Positions 25,779 to 34,260 of a stretch of 64,000 bases of DNA are shown in pieces (positions within the stretch are counted from its first letter, which is position 1; the number at the start of each line of letters is the position of its first letter). The DNA lies in contig BBYL01000017.1 of NCBI GenBank assembly GCA_001570385.1, positions 62,001 through 126,000 on the forward strand. The letters run 5' to 3'. This stretch comes from Microtetraspora glauca (GTDB lineage Bacteria > Actinomycetota > Actinomycetes > Streptosporangiales > Streptosporangiaceae). The translations under genes were made by a program, and so were the position numbers. The notes below the pieces were generated by a model, which worked only from the letters and a program-made list of their open reading frames with translations, ran no database searches and was not told where the DNA came from.

Positions 25779-26534
25779 ATGACGGAGCCTGGTGACCCGC
25801 GCCCTCTTGTCAATCTGGAAGGCGTCAACAAGCACTTCGGCACGCTGCATGTGCTGAAGGACATCAACCTCAGCGTCGCGCGCGGCGAGGTCGTCGTCGT
25901 GATCGGGCCGTCCGGTGGCGGCAAGTCCACGCTGTGCCGCCTGGTCAACCGCCTGGAGACCATCGACGCCGGGAAGATCACGTTCGACGGCCAGGAGCTC
26001 CCCGCCGAGGGGAAGGCGCTGGCCAGGTTCCGCTCCGATGTCGGGATGGTCTTCCAGTCGTTCAACCTGTTCTCCCACAAGACCATCCTGGAGAACGTCA
26101 CCCTCGGGCCGATCAAGGTGCGCAAGGTCTCCAAGAGCGAGGCCGACAAGCGCGGCATGGAGTTGCTCGAACGTGTCGGCATCGCCTCGCAGGCCGGGAA
26201 GTACCCCGCCCAGCTCTCCGGCGGCCAGCAGCAGCGCACCGCCATCGCCCGCGCGCTGGCCATGAACCCCAAGATGATCCTCTTCGACGAGCCGACCTCG
26301 GCGCTGGACCCCGAGATGGTCCAGGAGGTGCTCGACGTGATGACCGGCCTCGCCAGGGACGGCATGACCATGATGGTCGTCACCCACGAGATGGGGTTCG
26401 CCCGCCGGGCCGCCAACCGGGTCGTGTTCATGGCCGGCGGCGAGATCGTCGAGGAGGCCGAACCCGACGCCTTCTTCACCAATCCCCGGACGGACCGGGC
26501 CAGGGATTTCCTTTCCAAGATCCTCACGCACTGA
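25779..26534 (+). CDS. gluA: glutamate ABC transporter ATP-binding protein
   Basis: 251 residues of the polar amino acid ABC ATPase type (GluA/GlnQ). Walker A GPSGGGKST (43-51), signature LSGGQQQRTA, Walker B MILFDEPTSALDP and switch histidine in VVTHEMGF are intact. ATG 25779 lacks a clear RBS; TTGTTGACC directly upstream and nearby TTGACA suggest a short or absent leader. The first gene of gluABCD, which imports glutamate or a related amino acid. The actinomycete position beside recX/recA and miaB is conserved. Confidence 0.94.
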   Translation: MTEPGDPRPLVNLEGVNKHFGTLHVLKDINLSVARGEVVVVIGPSGGGKSTLCRLVNRLETIDAGKITFDGQELPAEGKALARFRSDVGMVFQSFNLFSHKTILENVTLGPIKVRKVSKSEADKRGMELLERVGIASQAGKYPAQLSGGQQQRTAIARALAMNPKMILFDEPTSALDPEMVQEVLDVMTGLARDGMTMMVVTHEMGFARRAANRVVFMAGGEIVEEAEPDAFFTNPRTDRARDFLSKILTH

Positions 26535-26593
26535 TCACGCAATCCTCCCCGGGCCGCGATCCGGCCCGGCGCACGGAAGAAGAGGTGGCAGTA

Positions 26594-27454
26594 ATGCGAG
26601 CACGACGAATCTGGGCGGTTCTCGCCGTCGCCGCCACGGCCGCGAGCCTGACGGCCTGCGGCGGGGGCGACGAGAGCTACTCCAGCGTCGCGGAGAAGCT
26701 GGAGAAGTCGCAGAAGGTCGTTCTTGGCACCAAGTGGGACCAGCCGGGGCTCGGCCTGAAGAAGGGCGCCGAGCCCGAGGGCTTCGACGTCGACGTCGCG
26801 AAGTACGTCGTCAAGGAGCTCGCCGGCGGCAAGGACGTGGACATCACCTGGAAGGAGTCCGCCTCGTCCAACCGTGAGGCGTTCCTCGCCAACGGCACCG
26901 TGGACATCATCTTTGCCTCCTACTCCATCACCGAGAGCCGCAAGGAGAAGGTGACCTTCGGCGGGCCGTACATCGTGGCGCACCAGGACGTCATGGTCCG
27001 CACCGACGACAGCGGCATCGCCAAGCCGACCGACCTGGCGGGCAAGCGGATCTGCCAGGCCGCGGGCTCCAACTCCTACAAGCGGATCACCGACCCGCCG
27101 CCGGACGGCGAGCTCGACCTCGACGCCCAGCTCGTGGGCGCGGCGTCGTACTCCGAGTGCGTGGCCAAACTCGGCGGCAACAACCTCGACGCCGTCACGA
27201 CCGACGACCTGATCCTGGCCGGGTTCGCCGGTCAGGCCCCGGGCAAGTTCAAGATCCTCGGCCAGCCGTTCACCGACGAGAAGTACGGCGTGGGCCTGAA
27301 GAAGGGCGACACCAAGACCTGCGAGGCCGTGAACGCCGCCATCACCAAGATGTACCAGGACGGCACCGCCCAGCAGCTGTTCACCAAGTGGTTCGGCCAG
27401 GCACAGGGTCTGAAGGCGCCCACCGGGGCTCCGACTTTCGAGCCCTGCGCCTGA
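26594..27454 (+). CDS. gluB: glutamate-binding lipoprotein of the ABC transporter
   Basis: 286 residues. Signal peptide with LTAC lipobox (Cys22) anchors it outside the membrane. The SBP family 3 fold follows, with KKGAEPEGFDVDVAKYVVKEL, then DIIFASYSITESRKEKVTF, the ligand-loop and the hinge. Two cysteines late in the protein (SECVAKLG, KTCEAVNAA) plus the one near CQAAGSN may form a disulfide. ATG 26594 has GAGGTGG 5 nt upstream. It follows gluA by about 60 bp. Confidence 0.94.
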   Translation: MRARRIWAVLAVAATAASLTACGGGDESYSSVAEKLEKSQKVVLGTKWDQPGLGLKKGAEPEGFDVDVAKYVVKELAGGKDVDITWKESASSNREAFLANGTVDIIFASYSITESRKEKVTFGGPYIVAHQDVMVRTDDSGIAKPTDLAGKRICQAAGSNSYKRITDPPPDGELDLDAQLVGAASYSECVAKLGGNNLDAVTTDDLILAGFAGQAPGKFKILGQPFTDEKYGVGLKKGDTKTCEAVNAAITKMYQDGTAQQLFTKWFGQAQGLKAPTGAPTFEPCA

Positions 27455-27477
27455 CCGTGTCCCAGGACACCTGACAT

Positions 27478-27514
27478 GGCCGCCGCCGCGCCGGTCCCCC
27501 GGCCGGCGGCGGCC
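27478..27514 (+). promoter_or_regulatory. GC-rich hairpin between gluB and gluC
   Basis: GGCCGCCGCCG (27478-27488) pairs with CGGCGGCGGCC (27504-27514) and the stem continues after a small bulge. It lies 24 bp after the gluB stop and ends 21 bp before gluC. Such hairpins in ABC operons often stabilise the binding-protein message or partly terminate, giving excess of the binding protein. Confidence 0.65.
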
Positions 27515-27534
27515 TCCTCAACCGGTGGAGCACG

Positions 27535-28203
27535 ATGGACGATCTGATCAAATACGCGCCGGACCTGCTGGCGGGCTTCCTGGAGAACGTCAAGCTCTCG
27601 CTGATCTGCGCGGTCCTCGCGCTGGTCCTGGGCACGATCCTGGTGTCGATGCGGGTCTCGCCGACGCCGGTGCTGCGCGGGGCCGGCACGGTCTACGTCA
27701 ACATCGTGCGGAATACACCGCTGACCCTGGTGCTGGCCTTCTCCTCACTCGGCCTCAGCGACACCATCGGCCTGGCCTTCTCGGCGACCCCGAGTACCAA
27801 CAGCTTCTGGCTGGTGGTCTTCGGGCTGTCCGCGTACACCGCGACCTTCGTCTGCGAGGCGCTGCGCGCGGGCATCAACACCGTGCCGCTCGGGCAGGCC
27901 GAGGCGGCGCGCGCCATCGGGCTGACGTTCCTGCAGTCCCTGCGGCTGATCATCCTGCCGCAGGCGTTCCGGACGGTCGTCGCGCCGCTGGGCAGCGTGA
28001 TGATCGCGATGATCAAGAACACCACCGTGGCGATCGCCGGAGGCTACCTGATGGAATCGGCCTTCGTCATGAGGGACACCTTCGACGACACGGGCGTGTC
28101 GATCCCCATCTTCGTCGGGCTGGTCATCGCCTTCATGGCCGTCACCCTGCCGGTCGGGTTCGTCACCAGCCGCCTGGCGTCGAAGCTGGCGGTGGCCCGA
28201 TGA
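27535..28203 (+). CDS. gluC: glutamate ABC transporter permease
   Basis: 222 residues, five hydrophobic segments. The HisM/GlnP-type EAA loop is EALRAGINTVPLGQAEAARAIGLTFLQ (about 105-132), which contacts the ATPase. RBS GGTGGAG precedes ATG 27535. Its stop overlaps the gluD start by ATGA at 28200. Confidence 0.93.
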   Translation: MDDLIKYAPDLLAGFLENVKLSLICAVLALVLGTILVSMRVSPTPVLRGAGTVYVNIVRNTPLTLVLAFSSLGLSDTIGLAFSATPSTNSFWLVVFGLSAYTATFVCEALRAGINTVPLGQAEAARAIGLTFLQSLRLIILPQAFRTVVAPLGSVMIAMIKNTTVAIAGGYLMESAFVMRDTFDDTGVSIPIFVGLVIAFMAVTLPVGFVTSRLASKLAVAR

Positions 28204-29087
28204 GCACGAACATCCTCTTCGACGCGCCGGGCCCGCGCGGACGGCTGCGCAACAACATCCTGACCCTGCTGTCCGTGGTCATCCTGGCGTCCGCCGCGTA
28301 CTACGTCTACGCCAGGTTCGACGCCAAGGGGCAGTGGGAGGGCGAGATCTGGAAGCCCTTCCTCGACGTCTCCACCTGGACCGAGTACATCATCCCCGGT
28401 CTGCTCGGCACCCTGAAGGCGGCCGGTATCAGCGCGGTCTGCGCGCTCGTCTTCGGCGCGATCTTCGGCCTCGCCCGGCTCTCCGACCACCGGTGGGTCC
28501 GGGGCGTCGCGGGCGCGGTCGTCGAGACGTTCCGCGCGATCCCGCTGCTGCTGCTGATCTTCTTCCTGTTCTTCCTCGCGCCGAGCGTGTTCGGCGGCGG
28601 CGACTACACGCTGATCGCGCTCGTGGCCGGGCTCACGCTGTACAACGGATCCGTGCTGGCCGAGATCGTCCGTGCAGGGGTCCGCGCGGTGCCGTCCGGG
28701 CAGGCCGAAGCGGCGCAGGCGATCGGGTTGCGCAAGAGTCAGGTGATGCGGCTCGTCCTGCTCCCCCAGGCGGTCACCGCCATGATGCCGGCCATCGTGA
28801 GCCAGCTCGTCGTGCTGCTCAAGGACACCGCGCTGGGCTACATCATCGCGTACGTCGACCTGCTCAACATGGGCTTCAAGCTGATCCCGGCGGTGCACTT
28901 CGGGTCGCTCATCCCTGCCGCGATCGTCATCGGGGTCATCTACGTCGGGCTCAACATGTCGCTCAGTACCCTCGCCACCTGGCTGGAGAGGCGCACCAGA
29001 CGCAGCAACCGGACGTCGGCGGCGCCGATCGCCCCGCCGGGAGCCGTCGGCGAGCCGGAGACGTCCGGGGCCGGCACGCTGCTCTGA
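28200..29087 (+). CDS. gluD: glutamate ABC transporter permease
   Basis: 295 residues with an N-terminal extra segment (about residues 18-38) before the five-helix permease core. EAA motif: GVRAVPSGQAEAAQAIGLRK. ATG 28200 overlaps the gluC stop by 4 bp, which fixes the start. The C-terminal about 30 residues after LATWLERRTRRS are polar and disordered. Confidence 0.93.
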   Translation: MSTNILFDAPGPRGRLRNNILTLLSVVILASAAYYVYARFDAKGQWEGEIWKPFLDVSTWTEYIIPGLLGTLKAAGISAVCALVFGAIFGLARLSDHRWVRGVAGAVVETFRAIPLLLLIFFLFFLAPSVFGGGDYTLIALVAGLTLYNGSVLAEIVRAGVRAVPSGQAEAAQAIGLRKSQVMRLVLLPQAVTAMMPAIVSQLVVLLKDTALGYIIAYVDLLNMGFKLIPAVHFGSLIPAAIVIGVIYVGLNMSLSTLATWLERRTRRSNRTSAAPIAPPGAVGEPETSGAGTLL

Positions 29088-29174
29088 TCCTGGACACGAC
29101 TTTCCCGTTCCATTCCCGTTCCGTGTCGTGTCGCTGCTTGGCCGCCCGCCCGCCCCGCCCCGATTCTTGGGCTC

Positions 29175-29912
29175 GTGCGGCGCGTCGCGGCCCTGCTGCT
29201 GGGCCTTTCGATGACGGTCGCCTCCCTTACGGCCTGCGGGAAGGGCGGCGACCTCGTCATCGGCGTGCGCGTCGGATACCCCGGACTGGTCCTCCGGCTC
29301 CCGGGCGGGGGATACACCGGTTTCGACGTCACGGTCGCCCAGTACGTCGCGCGCGAGCTCGGCTACCGCGACGGGCAGATCAGCTACACCGGTGACCTCG
29401 ACCAGGCCGACATCGTCGTCGGCACGAGCGGCGTCCGCGACACCGCCGGGCCCTACCTCGTCACGAGCTCGGACATCCTCGTCCGCGCGGGCGACCTCAC
29501 GATCAGCAGGCCGAAGGACCTGCGCCGCAAGCGTGTGTGCGGCACCCGCGCGGACACGGCGCCTCTGGTCGGCAGGCTCGGCACCGCGTGGAAGGCCGCG
29601 TTCCTCGCGGAGGCGAACGTCCCCGCCGCGTGCGCTCCCCTGCTGGCCAAAGGAAGGATCGACGCCATCGTGGCCGACGCGCCGGTCCTCGTGGGGCTCG
29701 ACGCGCAGTACCCCGGGCGCTTCCGGCTCTGCGGTGCCTCGATCGCCGTCCACAGGTACGGCATCGAGGCACGATCCGAGGGAGCACGCGAGGAGATCGA
29801 CGCCGCCCTGCGGAGGATGTTCGACGACGGCGCCTGGAACCGCGCCGTGATCCGCCACCTCGGCGTCCTGGCGGCCCGCTACACCGCTCCTCCCGCCCTG
29901 GGCATGACGTAG
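29175..29912 (+). CDS. orphan family-3 solute-binding lipoprotein
   Basis: 245 residues from GTG 29175. Signal peptide with LTAC lipobox (Cys21) and a reduced SBP family 3 fold: YTGFDVTVAQYVARELGYRD, ADIVVGTSGVRDTAGPYLV, RPKDLRRKRVCGT. It is about 40 residues shorter than GluB. It starts 87 bp after gluD and may be co-transcribed as an alternative binding protein or a sensor; its divergence from GluB suggests a different ligand. Confidence 0.82.
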   Translation: MRRVAALLLGLSMTVASLTACGKGGDLVIGVRVGYPGLVLRLPGGGYTGFDVTVAQYVARELGYRDGQISYTGDLDQADIVVGTSGVRDTAGPYLVTSSDILVRAGDLTISRPKDLRRKRVCGTRADTAPLVGRLGTAWKAAFLAEANVPAACAPLLAKGRIDAIVADAPVLVGLDAQYPGRFRLCGASIAVHRYGIEARSEGAREEIDAALRRMFDDGAWNRAVIRHLGVLAARYTAPPALGMT

Positions 29913-29951
29913 ACGCGGCGCCGTAGCCCTGCTTCCGGCAGGATGGGAGGC

Positions 29952-32045
29952 ATGTCCCCCGTGCCCGCGCCAGTGCCGTACGCCGTCTGGCCCTCGCCGA
30001 TCTCCACCACCGACGTCGCCCGATCGGGGCTGTCTCTCGGCTTCCCCACGGTGCTGGACGACGACCTCTGGTGGGAGGAGGACCGCCCGACGGAGGGTGG
30101 GCGGCGCACCGTCGTCCATCGCGGCGCCGACGGGCTCCTCCGTGAGTTGCTTCCCTCGCCCTGGGACGCGCGCACCCGCGTCCACGAGTACGGCGGGCGC
30201 TCCTACGCGGTCGTCCCAGGCTGGGGGATCGTCTTCGCTCACCACCGTGACCAGCGGCTCTACCTCGCCGCCTCCGGGACGGAGCCATGGCCGCTCACGC
30301 CGGAGCCCGAGCGGCTTTGCGGGCTCCGCTATGCCGACCTCCTCGTGCACCACGGCCCGGACGGGCCCGAAGTGTGGTGCGTCCGCGAGCGCCACCACGA
30401 CGACGGTGCGGTCACCCGCTCCATCGTCTCGATCTCCCTCGGGGACCATCTCTCCGCGCCCGGCCCGGTCTCCGGCCTGAACGACCATCCCTCCGCACCT
30501 GATCCACGGGGCCGTTCGTTCCCGCCCGGCCCCGACGGCGTGACCTCCCGCTCACCCTCATCCGGCCCGGCCTCCGGCCTGAACGACCGTTCCTCCCGTG
30601 GCGGAGCCCTCCACTCCCCCGCCTCGTCCCCGATCGGCTCGCCCTCGTCGAGCGGGATCGTGGAGCGGGTGAGCGGGAGTGACTTCTACGCCTTCCCCAC
30701 GATCTCCCCGGACGGACGGCACCTCGCCTACATCTGCTGGGACCATCCACGCATGCCGTGGTCGGGGACCGAGCTGCGGGTGACCAGGATCGCCGACGGC
30801 CGCACCTGGACCGTCGCCGGCGGCGTCGACGAATCGGTGCTCGCCCCGTGCTGGCGCGACGACCTGAACCTGTACTTCGTCTCCGACCGCTCCGGCTGGT
30901 GGAACCTCTACCAGGACGGCCTCCACGGCGGCTCCCCGCGCGCCCTCCACCCCGCGGAGGAGGAGTTCGCCGGACCACTGTGGCGGCTCGGCGGCCGACC
31001 GTACCAACCGCTGGGCGATGGCCGGCTCGCCGTGCTGCACGGACGCGGCGACCTGCGCCTGGGCATCCTCGATCCGGATACGGGGGCGCTCACCGATATC
31101 GAGGTGCCCTACTCCGGCTGGGATCCCGCGTTGGCCTCCGACGGGCGGACCGTCGCCGGGATCGCGTACGGCCCTCATCTCCCCCGGGCGGTCGTCCGGC
31201 TCGACGGCGGCGACGGCAGGGTCGAGTGGCTGTGCGGCGACACCGCCGAACTGCCCGAGACCGCCTACCTCCCCATGCCCCGGGCCGTCGAGATCGAGAG
31301 CGGCGCCAGTCGTGACGTCCACGCCTACCTGTACCCGCCGTCCGGTCCCGGTGCCGGCGACGCGGCGGCCACGCCGTACGTCGTGTTCGTGCACGGCGGG
31401 CCGACCGGGCACGCGACGACCGAGCTCAGCCTGGAGAAGGCGTTCTTCACCAGCAGGGGCATCGGCGTGCTCGACCTCAACTACGGCGGTTCCAGTGGGT
31501 ACGGCCGGGCCTACCGTGAGCGCCTACGCGGACAGTGGGGCGTCGTCGACGTTGAGGACGCCGTGGCGGCGGCGCGGTGGCTCGCGGCCGAGAACCTGGC
31601 CGACCCGGCGCGCATCGCCATCAGGGGAGGCAGCGCGGGCGGCTGGACCGTCATGGCGGCCTGCTGCGCCTCCGACGTCTTCGCCGGAGGCGTGTCGATC
31701 GCCGGGGTCAGCGCCCTCGCCCCGCTCGCCGCCGCCACGCACGACTTCGAGTCGCGCTACATGGACTGGCTGGTCGGCCCGGAGACGTCGTACGCCTCCC
31801 GCGAACCGCTGGCCAGGGCCGGCGAGATCGACTGCCCCATGTTGCTGATGCAGGGGCTGGCCGATCCGGTGGTGCCCCCGGCCCAGTCGGAGGCGTTCGC
31901 CGACGAGCTGTCCGCGCGCGGCGTGCCCTGCACCTATCTCGCGTTCGAGGGCGAGTCGCACGGTTTCCGCCGCCACGAGACCAGAGCCACCGCCCTGGCC
32001 GCGGAGCTGTCCTTCTATCTGCAGATCTTTCACATCTCGGCCTGA
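29952..32045 (+). CDS. prolyl oligopeptidase family (S9) peptidase
   Basis: 697 residues (ATG 29952; ATG 29943 and GTG 29961 are alternatives). An N-terminal beta-propeller (about 20-440) is followed by an alpha/beta hydrolase domain. The catalytic triad is visible: Ser561 in GGSAGGWTVM, Asp638 in LADPVV and His670 in ESHGF; VFVHGGPTGHAT is the oxyanion region. No signal peptide, so probably cytosolic peptide degradation. A disordered Ser/Pro insertion (about 170-230, containing VSGLNDHPSAPD and later ASGLNDRSS) interrupts the propeller and looks like a repeat-driven expansion. Confidence 0.9.
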   Translation: MSPVPAPVPYAVWPSPISTTDVARSGLSLGFPTVLDDDLWWEEDRPTEGGRRTVVHRGADGLLRELLPSPWDARTRVHEYGGRSYAVVPGWGIVFAHHRDQRLYLAASGTEPWPLTPEPERLCGLRYADLLVHHGPDGPEVWCVRERHHDDGAVTRSIVSISLGDHLSAPGPVSGLNDHPSAPDPRGRSFPPGPDGVTSRSPSSGPASGLNDRSSRGGALHSPASSPIGSPSSSGIVERVSGSDFYAFPTISPDGRHLAYICWDHPRMPWSGTELRVTRIADGRTWTVAGGVDESVLAPCWRDDLNLYFVSDRSGWWNLYQDGLHGGSPRALHPAEEEFAGPLWRLGGRPYQPLGDGRLAVLHGRGDLRLGILDPDTGALTDIEVPYSGWDPALASDGRTVAGIAYGPHLPRAVVRLDGGDGRVEWLCGDTAELPETAYLPMPRAVEIESGASRDVHAYLYPPSGPGAGDAAATPYVVFVHGGPTGHATTELSLEKAFFTSRGIGVLDLNYGGSSGYGRAYRERLRGQWGVVDVEDAVAAARWLAAENLADPARIAIRGGSAGGWTVMAACCASDVFAGGVSIAGVSALAPLAAATHDFESRYMDWLVGPETSYASREPLARAGEIDCPMLLMQGLADPVVPPAQSEAFADELSARGVPCTYLAFEGESHGFRRHETRATALAAELSFYLQIFHISA

Positions 32046-32206
32046 ACACGAGTCCAAGGGGCCCGGGGCCGTCGCGCCCGCGTGAGCCGTACGTGGCGGC
32101 CACGCCAGGACTCCCTGGCCCCCGGACGCCGTGGACCCTCCAGACTCCGGACGCCCTGGCCCCCGGACGTCCCGGGCTCCATGGGCCTTGGGCCCCCGGG
32201 CTCCTT

Positions 32207-32279
32207 GGACTGCCTAGCACGCTCCTTGGACCCCGGGCTCCCGGGCTCCATGGCCTCCGGGCATTCTGGACTGCCTAGC
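32207..32279 (-). repeat. 61-bp near-tandem duplication that includes the RNase Y stop codon
   Basis: GGACTGCCTAGC occurs at 32207-32218 and 32268-32279; the second copy contains the last codons and stop of the RNase Y gene. The DNA between and upstream (from about 32150) is built from degenerate CCCGGGCTCC(A/T)TGG units. Confidence 0.7.
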
Positions 32280-33900
32280 GGGCGAACTCCGTCGCCCGGG
32301 ACTCGCGTACGACCGTGATACGGATCTGGCCGGGATAGGTCAGCTCCTCCTCGACCTGCTTGGCGACGTCCCGCGCGATCACCTGGGCCTGGATGTCGTC
32401 CACCGAGTCGGGGCGGACCATGACCCGGATCTCCCGCCCCGCCTGCATCGCGAAGACCTTGTCCACGCCGTCGTACGACTGGGCGATCTCCTCCAGCCGC
32501 TCCAGCCGCTTCACGTACGCCTCGAGCGACTCGCGCCGAGCTCCGGGACGGCTGCCGCTGATCGAGTCGGCCGCCTGGGTGAGGACCGCCTCGACCGTGC
32601 GCACCTCCACCTCGTTGTGGTGGGCCTCGATCGCGTGGACGACGTCCTCGTGCTCGCCGTACCGGCGGGCGATCTCCGCGCCGATCAGGGCGTGGCTGCC
32701 CTCGACCTCATGGGTCAGCGCCTTGCCGATGTCGTGGAGCAGCGCGCAGCGCTTCACCAGATCACGGTCGAGCCGCAGCTCGGACGCCATGATCCCGGCG
32801 ATGTGCGCGGACTCGATCAGGTGCTTGAGCACGTTCTGCCCGTAGGAGGTGCGGTAGCGGAGCTGGCCGAGCAGCGTGATCAGCTCTGGGTGCATCTCGG
32901 TGATGCCGAGCTCGACCAGCGCGTCCTCGCCCGCGCGGACACACAGGTCACGCACCTCGGTCTTGCTGCGCTCGTACGCCTCCTCGATGCGCTGCGGATG
33001 GATGCGGCCGTCGAGGACGAGGCGTTCCAGCGTCAGCCGGGCGGTCTCCCGCCGGACCGGGTCGAAACACGACAGCAGCACCGCCTCGGGCGTGTCGTCG
33101 ATGATCAGATTGACCCCGGTCGTGGACTCGAAGGCCCTGATGTTGCGGCCCTCGCGGCCGATGATGCGGCCCTTCATGTCGTCGCCGGGCAGGTGCAGCA
33201 CGCTGACCACGGACTCCGCGGTCTGCTCGGTGGCGACCCGCTGGACCGCGAGCGTCACGATCTTGCAGGCGCGCTTCTCGCCCTCTTTGCGCGCCTCGCT
33301 CTCGATCTCCCGGACGATCAGCGCGGCCTCGCGCTTGGCCTGGTTCTCGATCTCCTTGACCAGCTCGCCCTTCGCCTGGTCGGCGGTGAGGCCGGCGACC
33401 CGCTCCAGGATCTTCCTGCGGTTGTCGGCGACGTGGTCGAGCTCGACCCGCCGGTCAGCGAGCTCCGTCTCGGTCTCGGCCAGCTTGCGCGCCCGCTCGG
33501 ACTGCCTGCGCGCCTCCTCGTCGAGCCGCTGCTCCCGCTCGACCAGGCGACTCTCCCGGCGTTCCAGGTCGGCGCGCAGTTCCTTGATCTCGCCTTTGAG
33601 CGCGCGCGCCTCCTCCTCGACCTCTTTGCGCATCAGGGCGGCGCTTTCGGCGAGGGACTCGGACTTCTTGACGATCTCGCCCGCGTCGCTCTCGGCCTTG
33701 CCGCGGATCTCGTCGGCCTGGCGCCTGGCCTGCTCCAGCTCCTCGTTCACCTCGGCCTCGGCCGCGGCGAGCTGCTCCGGGGAAGGAGCCTTGGGCCGGG
33801 GGATTCCCCCGGTGTGGCGCACGACCATGACGAGCGCGGCAATCGCTACGAGCGTCAGCAGCACCACCGCCAGCGCCAGCACGATCACGATCGTATTCAT
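32275..33900 (-). CDS. rny: ribonuclease Y
   Basis: 541 residues from ATG 33900 (GAGGAGG upstream). Membrane anchor at 3-27 (TIVIVLALAVVLLTLVAIAA), long coiled coil about 40-200 rich in Glu/Arg/Lys, KH RNA-binding domain about 230-300 (GDDMKGRIIGREGRNIRAFE) and HD phosphohydrolase domain with His389-Asp390 in LLHDIGKALTHE. RNase Y is the membrane endonuclease that starts mRNA decay in Gram-positives; its presence in the recX-gluABCD interval is typical of several actinomycete orders. The stop lies inside a duplicated segment. Confidence 0.95.
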   Translation of the reverse strand: MNTIVIVLALAVVLLTLVAIAALVMVVRHTGGIPRPKAPSPEQLAAAEAEVNEELEQARRQADEIRGKAESDAGEIVKKSESLAESAALMRKEVEEEARALKGEIKELRADLERRESRLVEREQRLDEEARRQSERARKLAETETELADRRVELDHVADNRRKILERVAGLTADQAKGELVKEIENQAKREAALIVREIESEARKEGEKRACKIVTLAVQRVATEQTAESVVSVLHLPGDDMKGRIIGREGRNIRAFESTTGVNLIIDDTPEAVLLSCFDPVRRETARLTLERLVLDGRIHPQRIEEAYERSKTEVRDLCVRAGEDALVELGITEMHPELITLLGQLRYRTSYGQNVLKHLIESAHIAGIMASELRLDRDLVKRCALLHDIGKALTHEVEGSHALIGAEIARRYGEHEDVVHAIEAHHNEVEVRTVEAVLTQAADSISGSRPGARRESLEAYVKRLERLEEIAQSYDGVDKVFAMQAGREIRVMVRPDSVDDIQAQVIARDVAKQVEEELTYPGQIRITVVRESRATEFAR

Positions 33901-34260
33901 GCGCGCCCACCCCTCCTCGCGTCGCAATGTCGAGCCAGCGAGGGGGTTACGCGCACAGCACGGCAGAACCCGGCGACGTCAGCGGAACGTCGTGAAATCC
34001 GGCGGCCCCGGAGGGCGGCCGACATGGCCGGCAAGCCGGTCAATCTTCCTCGTTCTGTCATCCACCGATATGGCAATCCGCACTGCGGAGTAACTCCTCA
34101 CTGCGGTCGAGATTAAGCGTCAGCGAGGTAACGGGCAAGCAAAGGAGCAGCGTCAAATGGCTTTTCCTGGTCACATCTGACGGCGCGAAAAGTGCACACC
34201 CCTCCACGCGGGACGTGTCGGCGCGCGCAGTCAGAACCACACGCACGCGTCGTCCGGCCA
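33901..34260. other. 360-bp gap between recX and RNase Y genes
   Basis: No gene is supported. The only structure I see is CACTGCGG repeated (34080 and 34101 areas) and lower GC from 34050 to 34180, which may hold the RNase Y promoter. Whether recX transcripts read through into RNase Y cannot be told. Confidence 0.5.

Noticed and set aside
24924-26531. Extension of the 214-residue membrane protein to 535 residues
   Set aside because: The added N-terminus is antisense to gluA and has shadow composition; ATG 25568 gives a sensible membrane protein.
28044-30488. 814-codon minus-strand open frame over gluCD and the S9 peptidase
   Set aside because: Antisense to three well-supported genes; sequence is charged low complexity without motifs.
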